Positions 27,401 through 36,009 of a stretch of 64,000 bases of DNA are shown here, piece after piece (within the stretch, counting starts at the first letter, position 1; every line of letters starts with the position of its first letter). The notes beneath the pieces were generated by a model. That model saw only the letters and a list, made by a program, of their open reading frames with translations. It was not told the DNA's origin and searched no databases. The translations under genes and the position numbers were made by a program. The DNA comes from Cyanidium caldarium (Eukaryota > Rhodophyta > Bangiophyceae > Cyanidiales > Cyanidiaceae), in assembly GCA_026184775.1 (NCBI GenBank), contig JANCYW010000002.1, positions 186,001 through 250,000 of the forward strand. Direction: 5' to 3'.

Positions 27401-29891
27401 CGTCGAGCGGCGCCCGACGCTACCGCATCTGTTCACCACCGTGGAGGAGGTGGCCGAGCGCGCTGTCGACGAAGCACTCCCCTTCGCCTTGTGTGCCGTG
27501 CGGGCGCGCGCGCCAGTGCCCGTGCTGCAGTCCGCCGCGGAATTCCGGTATCGCCGCGAACGGCACGTCCCCCGCGCGGTCCACTACCTACTGTCACTGT
27601 GGCGGCCGCTGGGCGCCTACTCCGAAGTGGTGTTCCCGGATGCGCGTCTGCTGCAGTGGGATTGCGGCAAACTGCAGGAGATGGCGGTGCTGCTGCACCG
27701 CCTGCAGGCCGGCGGACATCGCGCGCTCATCTTCACCCAGATGTCGCGCATGCTGAACATCCTGGAGCAGTTCTTCAGCTTGCATCGCATCGCCTACCTG
27801 CGCATGGACGGCTTCACCAAGACCGACATGCGCCTGCGACTGTGCGAGCGCTTCAATAGCGACCCGCGGTATTTCGCGCTCATCTCCACCACCCGCAGCG
27901 GCGGCGTCGGCCTGAACCTGACCGGCGCGGACACGGTGATATTCTACGACTCGGACTGGAACCCGACCGTCGACGCGCAGGCGCAAGACCGCTGCCATCG
28001 CATCGGACAGACGCGGCCGGTGCGGGTGTACCGGCTCGTGTCGGAGTACACGGTGGAGGAGAATATATTGCGCAAAGCGCGGCAGAAACGGCAGTTGGAG
28101 AGTGTGGTGATCAGCGCCGGCTCGTTCACCACGGAGACGTTGCAGCGGCTGCACCCGCTGGAGCTGGTGGATGCGTCGTTTCGGCCGAGCATGGAGACCG
28201 ATGCGGACGGGCGGTTGCGCGTCGGTCTGTTGGAAGCGGAACAGGAGCGCGTGGAGATGGAGGTGTGGCGCAACGGCGGCAGCGGCGAGGACGACGAGGA
28301 TGAAGTGGCGGCGCGGACGGCTGAGGTCGCCGAGCGCCAACGGGAGGCGTGGGAGTTTGCCGACGACGACGACGACGACGATGGCAATCAGGAGAGTGAG
28401 AAGAGGCAGGATGCGGTCGTTGGGATGGCGGAGCGTGTGTCGCCGTTGCAACGGCTCGCCATGCAGCTGTACGTGCAACATCGGGGAGAGTGGAGCATCG
28501 TCGAGCAGCCACGGACGGATGGAGACGACGCGGCATCCCAGCTCGCGTACCGCGTGGACCGACGCCCGTACCGCAGTGTGCAAAAAAAAGAGCCCGGGGG
28601 TCTCGCCATCTATCGCCCACCCGCCGAGGCCCCCGGTGATCTGGTATTCGATAGGGAGACGGGCAGTGAGGATGCGCTCTTCTTCCCGCACGCGTATGCG
28701 CGACTGGCCCGCTGCGGCATGCCCACCCGGCGGCAGCGTGAGCGGCTGACGGCATTGAGCGGCGCGGCGCGTCGACGCGGCGGTCCGGCGATGACCGATC
28801 TCACCGGCCAGGTCAGCGCCAGCAGCAGCCGCGAGAACAGCGAATCGGCGCGGGCGGTGGTGCAGAACCGCGTGCAGGACGGCGCGATATCGGCGGTGCC
28901 GGAGAAGCGGGCGCGCTTGGCGTCGATGCGACCATCGGCGTCGACGTCGTTGCCGCTGCCGCCATCGTCGTCGTCATCGTCGTCGCCGTTGTCGGCCGAG
29001 AACGGGGCGGCGGCACCTCCAGGTGCATATCCGCGGCCGATATGGAGCGACGAGGAGGACCGACTGTTGTGGGCGTTGGCCAAGCGCTTGGGGGTGAACG
29101 CGGCGCTGATCGCCGACGCGCTGGCGATACACCCGCTGTACCGCGTCGGGCACTGTCCGCCGCGCACGCCGTCGCAGGTGGAGGAGCGGTTGGCGACGCT
29201 GCGGACCGGTGCCGGTCGGCGGTGGGGCGGCTGGGCCAGCATGCCCACCTCGCCCACCTCCCCGACGACCACGTTCTCTCACACGGCGGTGACGCCGATG
29301 GCGATCGGGGCGGGCGAGTCGCCCAGCGCGACGCGGACGCAACTGCACTGGGCGGCGTTGCAGTCGGCGGTGAATCAATCGTTGGCGGGGCGGGCGCGGG
29401 CGGGAGAGCGCGGCCGATCCCACCGGGCGACGCCGCCGACCGCCTCATCGGCGGCGCCGAACGGGTTGGCGGTGCCCGTCGCCCACGCATCCCACGAGCG
29501 GGTGGTGCAGACGACACTGCCGCAGGTGGCGCGCGCCTCGCCGCGGGATCTGGCGTTCACGCTGCCGGTGTCGTCGCGCCATCGCGCCGGGGTGAAACTC
29601 GAGGAGGACATGAGGCGCCGCCGGCCGTTTATTCGCAACCCCGGCGCCAATGCCATTTTGCGACGCATGCAGGCGCAGGCGGTGGTGGCGGCGCGCACCT
29701 CGCGTCCGGGCGCGTCCGGTGAGAGTTCAGCGCCGACCGGCCATTCGTCGCATCGGAATAGCGCCGGCGATTCGACGAGCAGCACGCACCCGCCATCGTC
29801 CACCGGTGGTGCCGATGCCCCCGGTCCGCGGGAGCGCCCCGGCAGGTGGCCGATGCCGGCGCCGCCCGATGCCCGCCGGCGAGCGACGTGA
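24468..29891 (+). CDS. SWR1: SWR1/SRCAP-type chromatin remodelling ATPase, 1807 aa
   Basis: SWR1 exchanges H2A for H2A.Z in nucleosomes using ATP. Domains in order: a disordered N terminus; an HSA domain near residues 270-345 (HHDYFLEEMVWLATDFREES), which binds actin/Arp subunits; a Snf2 ATPase from about 560 with LADEMGLGKTVQTIALF near 583 and an LDEAQNIKN box near 686 (DEAQ rather than DEAH, typical of the INO80/SWR1 branch); a family insertion; a C-terminal helicase lobe near 1077-1200 (FTQMSRMLNILEQF, STTRSGGVGLNLTGADTV, QAQDRCHRIGQTRPVRVYR); and a SANT-like domain near 1524-1575 (IWSDEEDRLLWALAKRLGV). The SANT domain points to the plant PIE1/animal p400 form. No intron. Start ATG at 24468. 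Confidence 0.95.
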   Translation: MVEDSPRLRGQKRADYAALAGRKVLVSPAPLASQSGATGHPSPRLAHLPLLRLAGAPATTAAPIQQQVIAVSAGSDAPMAALGESLPLRDVQSLCLAVLDARLSERLRELSRRAGASRDEHRRQAQRTEARIVRHLKRKRARETELPRTSLAPTETGSVDTEVALASHGGTVDSVSEVDAGPARSRRRSGERWRADAPASTADGQESTAGLDGLSEEALRLDAVVMEFRDGERDGERSIEDALIRRAVEIRKRNFELARERLPKQPEAPRGKTHHDYFLEEMVWLATDFREESKWKTAARKRLLKALEKYHAENILRQEREAERLEQQRRRVARVLARSVRKFWEHIERLYARHREDVDARLQKLQMERQLQQLVQRTEQYTEVIAQRVAGAVDSAAGPMARDADEKREVAELQPPTVKPEDVDTADRSGTLSSSSSSPETLEMDAAGEDASRASSSESMSVEAPDAATADEADGVEAGAARAFEQLLQEYSLKSRIAVPVDNHQRDERDGSGLDTSSVMANGAVAVPPDAQHRLEASLDDSLLTRVLLIREPPLFRGNLRDYQLDGVNWMAALHEKRLNGILADEMGLGKTVQTIALFAWLASEMHEWGPHLCVVPTSVVLNWETEFKKFFPGCKVLSYFGSVKERRERRRGWTKPEAFHVCITSYNVVLQDARIFRRKRWNYLVLDEAQNIKNFESQRWQTLLTFHAKRRLLLTGTPLQNSLMELWSLLHFLMPSVFHSHTEFKQWFHAPMQQFVEGAAALADELVSRLHRVLRPFILRRVKRDVERALPPKSEEVVLCRLSKRQRELYDDFMARASTREKLESGNYLSVMNVLMQLRKVCNHPDLFAGRPIAQPFSSAEAITLRVPLLAREVDIGGRSARLRVIDESAAEADWQRMAALSAAARLLGESELQKQTATRVGDGDRTASAPFKWWKECQAVEAEDAWQLRRLSCSAPVPHAVYGADCVARLTLRDDHVERRPTLPHLFTTVEEVAERAVDEALPFALCAVRARAPVPVLQSAAEFRYRRERHVPRAVHYLLSLWRPLGAYSEVVFPDARLLQWDCGKLQEMAVLLHRLQAGGHRALIFTQMSRMLNILEQFFSLHRIAYLRMDGFTKTDMRLRLCERFNSDPRYFALISTTRSGGVGLNLTGADTVIFYDSDWNPTVDAQAQDRCHRIGQTRPVRVYRLVSEYTVEENILRKARQKRQLESVVISAGSFTTETLQRLHPLELVDASFRPSMETDADGRLRVGLLEAEQERVEMEVWRNGGSGEDDEDEVAARTAEVAERQREAWEFADDDDDDDGNQESEKRQDAVVGMAERVSPLQRLAMQLYVQHRGEWSIVEQPRTDGDDAASQLAYRVDRRPYRSVQKKEPGGLAIYRPPAEAPGDLVFDRETGSEDALFFPHAYARLARCGMPTRRQRERLTALSGAARRRGGPAMTDLTGQVSASSSRENSESARAVVQNRVQDGAISAVPEKRARLASMRPSASTSLPLPPSSSSSSSPLSAENGAAAPPGAYPRPIWSDEEDRLLWALAKRLGVNAALIADALAIHPLYRVGHCPPRTPSQVEERLATLRTGAGRRWGGWASMPTSPTSPTTTFSHTAVTPMAIGAGESPSATRTQLHWAALQSAVNQSLAGRARAGERGRSHRATPPTASSAAPNGLAVPVAHASHERVVQTTLPQVARASPRDLAFTLPVSSRHRAGVKLEEDMRRRRPFIRNPGANAILRRMQAQAVVAARTSRPGASGESSAPTGHSSHRNSAGDSTSSTHPPSSTGGADAPGPRERPGRWPMPAPPDARRRAT
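28361..28382 (+). repeat. GAC trinucleotide repeat inside SWR1
   Basis: A run of GAC codons encodes an aspartate tract downstream of the helicase lobes, in an acidic region that may help contact histones. Confidence 0.7.
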
Positions 29892-29904
29892 AGCGATCCC
29901 ACAT

Positions 29905-31305
29905 CTACACCCTGCGGGCGCCCTCGAACAACGACCGCCATAAATACGCCTGGCTCAGCAACATCGTCACATCGTCCTCGTTCCACTCCGCCGTGGGCAA
30001 ATGCTGCAGAAACATCACCATCTCCTGAAAGTCGAGTCGCTGCAGCGTCGCCGAGAAGCGCTCCACCAGCGCCGCGCACACGTACACGTGAAACGAGGCG
30101 AACGCGCCCTGCTCGCTCAGGTACGCATCCCACAGGCGCAGCACCAGCGGGAAGGGAAACTCGCGCACCAGCAGGCAATTCATCCACCGAAAGCTAAACT
30201 GCATAAAGTCGATGCCGCAGCGGTCCAGGTGGTCACACAGCGGGGCGTCGACGCGTTGGATGAGGTCGCGCAGGTAGCGCACCCGTTTCTGAATGCCCGG
30301 TTGCGCGAAAGTGTACTGATCCTGAACGGTACTCAGCAGCGCGCATAGACACCAGTAGGCGTCGGCTTCGGCCAGCGGCAGGGCGGTCGCGCCGGCAGCA
30401 TCCAGGCTCTGGTCGTGGGGTTGCACTCGCGACGGGTCGTGGTCGGCATAGCAGACGTACAGCAGCGGCAGGAGGATGTCGTTCATGCCCTGCACGTAAC
30501 CGGATGCCGGGTGGCGCACCGACCACAGCTGCAGGATGCGCTTCATGGCAGCCTGCATCTCGGCGGTGTGGAAGAGGCGGTGTGCGGGCGAGGTGCGTGG
30601 CACATCCATGTCGATCTGGCGTCGGGAGGCGGATGCCTCCGCGGAGACGGGCAGGGATGGCGGGCGGGGTGGGCGGCCGGCGGACGAGAGCAGTTCCTCC
30701 GCAGACCGCCAGTATTCGTCACGTTGCCGCTCCAGCACGCGCGCCACGCGGTCTGCCCGCGTCGGACAGTATCCGAGCAGCAGTTTCCAGACGATGGCGC
30801 GGTGTGCGGGCTGCACCCCGGCCCACGACCGTTTGCGCAACAGCGAGGTGTCTACCGTGGTGGAGAGGAGAGGCGGCGGGGAATCACCTGCAGGTCGCAG
30901 CGGCAACCACGTCCACTGCCGGAACGTCTCTAGCAACAAACCGAGCTCGTCGGAGGACGAGGCCGCCGCGCCGTGCTGCCGCGGCGTCGTCGTCGTCGTC
31001 GTCGGTGCACTTGCCCGGTCCGTCGATCGCCCTCGGGTCGGCACTACCTCCGTGGCCCCGTCTCGCCTCTCCGATTCCACCGCGTGTCCGCCCTCATCTT
31101 CCGCCCACCAGGCCCGTCGCCACACGCCGCTCAGCAGCGCGTCCTTCTCGGCGAACGCCGCCTCCAAGTGCCCCAGCGTCCCCACAGCGCCCTCACCGCG
31201 GATGGACAGCGGCCGACTTGTTCCCGTGTTGCGAGCCGAATCTACCTCTGCAGCAGCAGTCGCATCGCACGTCTGGTCAGTGATATCCCCTCCCTCCCAC
31301 TCCAT
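29905..31305 (-). CDS. GYP1: TBC-domain Rab GTPase-activating protein, GYP1/TBC1D22 type, 466 aa
   Basis: GYP1-type TBC proteins switch off Golgi Rabs such as Ypt1/Rab1. The TBC domain fills the C-terminal two thirds: SWAGVQPAHRAIVWKLLLGY, the arginine-finger motif QIDMDVPRTSP, RILQLWSVRHPASGYVQGMN containing the glutamine finger, a DAYWCLCALLSTVQDQYT block, and FRWMNCLLVREFPFPLVLRL followed by WDAYLSE. Both catalytic fingers are present. The N-terminal 150 residues are disordered. The first ATG is at 31305 (MEWEGGDITD); the frame continues upstream only with a non-ATG start. The stop is 13 bp from the SWR1 stop in convergent orientation, and the start diverges from NAA10. Confidence 0.9.
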   Translation of the reverse strand: MEWEGGDITDQTCDATAAAEVDSARNTGTSRPLSIRGEGAVGTLGHLEAAFAEKDALLSGVWRRAWWAEDEGGHAVESERRDGATEVVPTRGRSTDRASAPTTTTTTPRQHGAAASSSDELGLLLETFRQWTWLPLRPAGDSPPPLLSTTVDTSLLRKRSWAGVQPAHRAIVWKLLLGYCPTRADRVARVLERQRDEYWRSAEELLSSAGRPPRPPSLPVSAEASASRRQIDMDVPRTSPAHRLFHTAEMQAAMKRILQLWSVRHPASGYVQGMNDILLPLLYVCYADHDPSRVQPHDQSLDAAGATALPLAEADAYWCLCALLSTVQDQYTFAQPGIQKRVRYLRDLIQRVDAPLCDHLDRCGIDFMQFSFRWMNCLLVREFPFPLVLRLWDAYLSEQGAFASFHVYVCAALVERFSATLQRLDFQEMVMFLQHLPTAEWNEDDVTMLLSQAYLWRSLFEGARRV

Positions 31306-31512
31306 TGCCGTCCAATCTTCTTGTCGGCGCCTCTCATCCCACGGGTCGCTGCCCGTCGCCGAGCCCTGCGCGCAGGGCACGTTGCGTCCGTCCGACGCGC
31401 GTGCGGCGGCTCGCACCCTGCTGACCGGTGGTGGGGGCGCCTCAGCGGTCACGGGTGTGGCGCTGCTCCGTCCCTGCACACGTGAACACTCCTCAAGACC
31501 AACGGCAGCGGT

Positions 31513-32205
31513 ATGGTGAACATACGACAAGCACTGCCGAGTGATCTACTGGCGGCGCAGCAGTGTAACCTGCTGTGTCTGCCGGAGAACTACGCCATGC
31601 GGTACTACCTGTACCACCTGTTGGCGTTTCCGCACCTGCTGTATGTGGCCGAGGACGGTCCGGACAACGTGGTCGGCTACGTGTTGGGCAAGTTGGAGTG
31701 GTCGCAAGAGGTGCCGCGGCCGCAGGAGCGGCGAGAAGATCAGGAGGCGGAATCGCGAGGAGAAGAGGCGCCGCAGGACGCCCAGTCGCTGCCGCAACCA
31801 CCGAAACCGCGACGACGACCGAAACAGCCGCAGAGACCGAGGCACGAGCCGGCCGCGGTGTCGGAGGCGCGCGGCCGAGGCAAGGCGGTTGCCGTACAGC
31901 ACGGCCATATCATCTCGCTGGCAGTGCTGCGCTCCCACCGTCGCCTGGGACTGGCGCAGCGACTGATGCAGACGGCGCACCATGTTATGCGGCAAGTGTA
32001 CCAGGTGCCGTTTGTGTCGCTGCACGTGCGCGCCAACAACGAGGCTGCCAAGCACCTGTACATGCACACCATGGGATACGTGCTGCACAAGGTGGAGAAG
32101 CAGTACTATGCCGACGGCGAGGATGCACACGAGTTGCGGCTGTGGCTTGCGTCTGAACCTACGCGGGACGCCTCGAATAACGGGCCGCAGTCGAGCCGGG
32201 CCTGA
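31513..32205 (+). CDS. NAA10: N-alpha-acetyltransferase 10 (catalytic subunit of NatA) with insertion, 230 aa
   Basis: NAA10 acetylates nascent N termini at the ribosome exit with NAA15. It begins MVNIRQALPSDLLAAQQCNL, then LCLPENYAMRYYLYHLLAFP and LYVAEDGPDNVVGYVLGKLE, all close to the consensus. The acetyl-CoA motif RRLGLAQ lies at about 143-149, followed by VSLHVRANNEAAKHLY and YYADGEDAHEL. Between residues about 66 and 128 there is a roughly 60-residue charged insertion rich in Gln, Arg, Pro and Glu, where other NAA10 proteins have only about a dozen residues before HGHI. The insertion is in frame, has no splice-like borders and is likely a disordered loop. ATG at 31513. Confidence 0.94.
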   Translation: MVNIRQALPSDLLAAQQCNLLCLPENYAMRYYLYHLLAFPHLLYVAEDGPDNVVGYVLGKLEWSQEVPRPQERREDQEAESRGEEAPQDAQSLPQPPKPRRRPKQPQRPRHEPAAVSEARGRGKAVAVQHGHIISLAVLRSHRRLGLAQRLMQTAHHVMRQVYQVPFVSLHVRANNEAAKHLYMHTMGYVLHKVEKQYYADGEDAHELRLWLASEPTRDASNNGPQSSRA

Positions 32206-32468
32206 GGGAAGAGGAGCACCAGAGGGAGCAGAGGGGATGCGGGGGGGATACCTCCCCACTGTGCATGTAAAGCCGTCGCTCCGCAATGTGCAGCATGCTG
32301 GAGGACACGCCAGAGACGCGTCCTCTGCTCATCTCGCGGCCAACCCGGGCTGCGGGCACGTGGTGGACCCTCGCAAAGCGTGTGCCGCCGGGAGTCGTTG
32401 CGACGTGGAGGCGTTGCCGCGTGGGGAAAACATAGAACTTGACGGACGGCCGATTGGTCACCGCCAGC

Positions 32469-33272
32469 ATGCAACGGTGGCGAGAAGCGAGTACACCTGA
32501 GGGGGGCAAGGACGAAATCGAGCGAGCTTTCCAGCGGTGGGCAGCACCGTCATCGCCGGTGTCGCCTGCGGAAACGCAGCGCGCTGCGGACCGAGCCATC
32601 GAAGAGCGCTTGGCGGTAGGCACCGCGCCGCCCGCTGCCGATGCCACCTCGGCCCACGGCCATCTCCCCACATCCTCCTTTTCATCCCCTTCTCCATCTC
32701 GAAAGGCGCGCAAACTGGCGCGACCGAGCGTGCTGCAACTGAAGCTGCACACTCGGTATCCGTCGCTGGTGGAGCCGTGGGACGCGGCTGCGCCCGACTG
32801 GCCCACTTTACTGCAACTGAAGGGCACGCGGCATACGGTGCCAGTGCCGCCGCACTGGCGGTACAAGCGAAAGTACTTGGCGAACAAGCGCGGGTTGCCA
32901 GACCATTCGCTGGCGCACCTGCACCAGGTCGTGGAGCGGCTGAAGCAGTCGCTGGCCGCTGGAGAGGCAGTGGCGACGCGCCGTGCAGCGTCCTATCGGC
33001 TGCGCGAGCATGGCGACGTATATCAAGAGTTGGATGAGTATGATCCGTTGCGCGGCTGCCACCATCAACCCGGCGTCTTGTCGGACGCTTTGCGACAGGC
33101 GCTCGGTATGCCCGTCGGCGTCCACGCGGCCGTGGCGCCGCCGTGGCTACCGATGTTTGCGCGCTTCGGTCGACCGCCCGCCTACCCGTACATGGAGCGG
33201 GCGGCAGCTGTGGCCAGGGCATCGCGCACCGCGCCGATGTTTCCCCACTGGGGCGCCTGGAGCCAGCCGTGA
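32469..33272 (+). CDS. SF3B2: Splicing factor 3B subunit 2 (SAP145/Cus1), reduced form, 267 aa
   Basis: SF3B2 is part of the U2 snRNP SF3b complex that holds the branch point. Conserved landmarks: KLARPSVLQLKLHTRYPSLV and WDAAAPDWPTLLQLKGTR, then VPVPPHWRYKRKYLANKRGL (the DUF382 core), a short YRLREHGDVYQELDEYDPLR, and PGVLSDALRQALGMPVGVHA with PPWLPMFARFGRPPAYPYM (the PSP domain). It stops shortly after HWGAWSQP, so the long acidic C-terminal half of the 895-residue human protein is missing. The start is the ATG at 32469. A minimal SF3b protein fits an organism with few introns. Confidence 0.92.
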   Translation: MQRWREASTPEGGKDEIERAFQRWAAPSSPVSPAETQRAADRAIEERLAVGTAPPAADATSAHGHLPTSSFSSPSPSRKARKLARPSVLQLKLHTRYPSLVEPWDAAAPDWPTLLQLKGTRHTVPVPPHWRYKRKYLANKRGLPDHSLAHLHQVVERLKQSLAAGEAVATRRAASYRLREHGDVYQELDEYDPLRGCHHQPGVLSDALRQALGMPVGVHAAVAPPWLPMFARFGRPPAYPYMERAAAVARASRTAPMFPHWGAWSQP

Positions 33273-33342
33273 CGAGACAGTCACACGGGTCGCGATCCCC
33301 CCGTCCTCACACGATGGCATCCGCTGGTTGCCTGCCGCGGTC

Positions 33343-33612
33343 CTAGCCGGCTTTAAACAATAGGATAGCAATCTGATCGAGGTAGAAGTAGATGAAGCAG
33401 CCGGCCTCGTGCGTTACATACGATCCAAAGTTACGCCCCACGATGCAGTGCCACGTCGGCCCGAACCGCGTATCGAATTCCTTCTTGATGCACGACGCCA
33501 CATCCTTCTCCACGTGGTACTGCTCGATAGCGTCCGCGGCCACCTGGAGCGCGACGCTCTGCCGCTCCTCCGGCATGTCCACCGACTTGATGAGACACTT
33601 TCGCTCTATCAT
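33343..33612 (-). CDS. DYNLL: Dynein light chain LC8, 89 aa
   Basis: LC8 is a dimeric hub that binds short linear motifs and dimerises partners, including dynein intermediate chain. The sequence [20 protein letters not shown], then [40 protein letters not shown] and ETGCFIYFY-like end ([21 protein letters not shown]) is near identical to the family over its full 89 residues. The ATG at 33612 gives the standard start. No dynein heavy chain is in the window; if this is a cyanidiophyte, which are reported to lack dynein motors, its partners would be non-motor proteins (inference). It converges with SF3B2 across 70 bp. Confidence 0.96.
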   Translation of the reverse strand: MIERKCLIKSVDMPEERQSVALQVAADAIEQYHVEKDVASCIKKEFDTRFGPTWHCIVGRNFGSYVTHEAGCFIYFYLDQIAILLFKAG

Positions 33613-34064
33613 AATGAAGTTGGAAGTGCGCGTCGGGGACTCGTATCCCCTCCTAGCGTGCTCCCGGACGTCGTTCGTGGTGTCGGAGCTGCGGGTGTCC
33701 TGGCGCACGCCAGCTCCCGCGTCGCTCTCCTGTCGGACCGCCTGGCTCGCGCCCCTGGACGTCAGCGAACGTCCTGGTTTCTGGGGGCCTTTGCGCGCGC
33801 GGAATGCCGCTGTCCGCACGCCCTTTCGTTCCGTGTTCAATACCTCTGGTAGCCTTTTCAGTGTGCACGGTCCTCTCTCACTCTGCCGGAATTCTCCACG
33901 GCACGCGGAAACCCCGCACACCGCACGGGGAGCTGCACGCAGCGCGCCCGCCAGCGCGCACGCGATGCCGCAGCGGGCGCGCAGAACCGAGTGGGCGCGA
34001 AGCGGTCGCTCTTCTCTGTGAGTGTGTGTGTGTGTGGCTTTGGGCTGCTCGCCCCACGGGCGCT
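33613..34064. other. Intergenic, divergent promoter region with GT run, 452 bp
   Basis: Lies between the divergent starts of LC8 and the HEAT-repeat gene. A TG dinucleotide run at about 34019-34035 is the only simple repeat. The HEAT frame is open across much of it, but only through a non-ATG start. No RNA gene recognised. Confidence 0.4.
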
Positions 34065-35672
34065 ATGGCCGCAACGGGAGCATCTGTGGAGGAGGTGGAG
34101 GCGTGGCTGCGAACCGGGGAGTTTGTGATGCTGCAGCGCGCACTGGAACGGACTCGACACGCCCGTCAACGACAGGGGGAGGAGGGCAGCGCGGTGGACG
34201 CATCGACTGTCTGGACCGATCCGCAACGATTCCAACTGTGGCTGCGGGGCGTGTCGCAGCTATGTGAGGCGGTGGCAGCGCGTCGCTATGGAGCGTGCGG
34301 GGCGTTGGCGGCGCTGATGCACGGCGGTCGGCGATTTCTGGCGCCGATGTTTTACGGGCCGCACCGGGCAGTGGCGTGTGAGCGCGCACGACCGCCGAGT
34401 CGAATCAAGTCGGCGCGCTCGTTTGTGTCCTTGTCCGAGTATTGTCGCGTGTTGTTGGATGGGGCGTATGTCAGTGTGATGCGGGCGCTGTCGGGCACGA
34501 CGGACGCCCAGACGTCCCAGGAAATGAGTGTCGCCGACGGTCGCAGCGATCCCGTCTGGCTGACGCAGGCATTGCGTTGTGCCAGCGTTCTGGTGCGCCA
34601 CAGTCCTCGCGGTTACCTGCAGGGCGCCACGGCGCCGCGCCACCTGTTTCGAATCATCTGCGACCAGTACGCCCTGCGCCCAGATGCATCCAACCGCACG
34701 GTGCAGGCGGCGGCGCTGGCCAGCCTGGGCGACATGCTGCCGTATGTGCCCGAGCCGGTCGATTTGCTGCCGCTGCTGCAGTGCCATACCCATTGGAAAC
34801 AACCCGAAGTGTTGTCCTTGGTGTGCAAGGTGCTGGCAGAGCGCGCTCGTGCCGGCGAGAATCGGCCATCTGGGGTGGGCGTGCCGCTATCGTTATGTGC
34901 AGGTATGGTGGACACCTTGATGACGTGTGCGGATGCGCCGGAACTGCGTCTGCATGCTGCGCGCATACTGGCCGAGCTGGTGCGCTCAGCGGACGCCGCG
35001 CACGTCGTGCCCCCGCGTCTGTGGCACGCCGCCCTCAGCGACCCGTATCACGCGGTGCAGGCGGCGGCGCTGGATTGTGTCGGTCAACCGGGCTGCCCGA
35101 CGCTGGAAGTGGTGAATGGAGAGACGCTCGATGCCCTGCTGCTTCGCGCGACCACGCATGCCGCGGCTCAAGTGCGTGCTGCCGCCTGCCACGCTCTGGC
35201 GCGATATGCCAACGAGCCGACGCATCAGGCCCTCGAATGCCTGACGCGGGCGATGCAGGCCGACGGCAATAGCCGTGTGCGCCTCGCCGCTACCGAATCT
35301 CTCGCTCAACTGCTCTCCCGGCGCAACGGTCACAGCGAGGCGTTTCTCGGCCAGCATGAGACACTCGAGTATGCGCTGAGGGCGCTGCGACGGACGCCCG
35401 CCGCTCCAGCATCCGCTCCGCTGTGCACCCTCCTGTGCGCATGTTTTGACAGTCACCATGAACAAGAAATCGTGGACGCGCTGCTGCAGCGCCTCGGCGC
35501 CTTGCGATCACCGCGCTGGCGCACGGCGACCCTGCGAACACTTTACGCCTGCCGCCCACAGCTGTCCACCGATATCTGGGAGCAGCGGGTCGCGCCGATA
35601 CTGATCAGGACAGAGGGGACTCCCGGCGCTGCCTGCAAGAATCCCATAGCGAACTGTCATCCACAGTTCTGA
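34065..35672 (+). CDS. HEAT-repeat protein, possibly HEATR6-like, 535 aa
   Basis: Almost the entire chain is alpha-helical HEAT repeats. Examples are RTVQAAALASLGDMLPYV, LSDPYHAVQAAALDCVG, AAAQVRAAACHALARYANEP and GNSRVRLAATESLAQLLS. The arrangement (an N-terminal helical block with LMHGGRRFLAPM and LSEYCRVLLDGAYVSVMRAL, then regular repeats) recalls HEATR6-type proteins, but this rests on pattern only. HEAT arrays are scaffolds for protein or nucleic-acid binding; no catalytic motif is visible. The ATG at 34065 (MAATGASVEEVEAWL) is the first plausible start; the frame is open further upstream without an ATG. Confidence 0.75.
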   Translation: MAATGASVEEVEAWLRTGEFVMLQRALERTRHARQRQGEEGSAVDASTVWTDPQRFQLWLRGVSQLCEAVAARRYGACGALAALMHGGRRFLAPMFYGPHRAVACERARPPSRIKSARSFVSLSEYCRVLLDGAYVSVMRALSGTTDAQTSQEMSVADGRSDPVWLTQALRCASVLVRHSPRGYLQGATAPRHLFRIICDQYALRPDASNRTVQAAALASLGDMLPYVPEPVDLLPLLQCHTHWKQPEVLSLVCKVLAERARAGENRPSGVGVPLSLCAGMVDTLMTCADAPELRLHAARILAELVRSADAAHVVPPRLWHAALSDPYHAVQAAALDCVGQPGCPTLEVVNGETLDALLLRATTHAAAQVRAAACHALARYANEPTHQALECLTRAMQADGNSRVRLAATESLAQLLSRRNGHSEAFLGQHETLEYALRALRRTPAAPASAPLCTLLCACFDSHHEQEIVDALLQRLGALRSPRWRTATLRTLYACRPQLSTDIWEQRVAPILIRTEGTPGAACKNPIANCHPQF

Positions 35673-36009
35673 TTATCCATTCACCCCCGGAATACAGCAC
35701 GACCCCCACCCCCACCCCCGATGATCAGCCTGGCACCCCATTTTCCCCCTCCCGCGGCTCATCCTCTGCGTTCCCCGCCGCTGCTCTCCCTCCCTCCCTC
35801 TCCCTCTCCCTCTCTCGGGCATTTTCCGCATCGGACGCTCCCGGACGCGCTCGATCGTTGCGCGCCGCATGTTCGGCTCGCGAGCGATGACGGCCGTCGC
35901 TGCAGTGAGACGGACGCGGTTGCCCGCAGGCACCAGCTGACGTTGCCCCCACCCGAGCAGCCCTGCAGTGGAACAACAGGCGCGCGCGCGCACTCTTGTT
36001 GGTGGCGTC
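35673..36009. other. Intergenic with C-rich and CT-rich tracts, 337 bp
   Basis: Between the HEAT-repeat gene and the phosphate carrier, both on the plus strand. It holds an ACCCCC repeat near 35700-35720 and a long CCCT/CT tract near 35783-35816. Polypyrimidine tracts near promoters are common; no specific element is assigned. No RNA gene recognised. Confidence 0.5.

Noticed and set aside
27594-28691. 365-codon minus-strand frame antisense to SWR1
   Set aside because: Shadow of the conserved helicase frame.
30536-31519. 327-codon plus-strand frame antisense to GYP1
   Set aside because: Shadow of the TBC gene; no motif of its own.
34065-35672. Possible identification of the HEAT protein as importin or condensin subunit
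   Set aside because: Too short and lacking their N-terminal or conserved signature; left as a generic HEAT protein.
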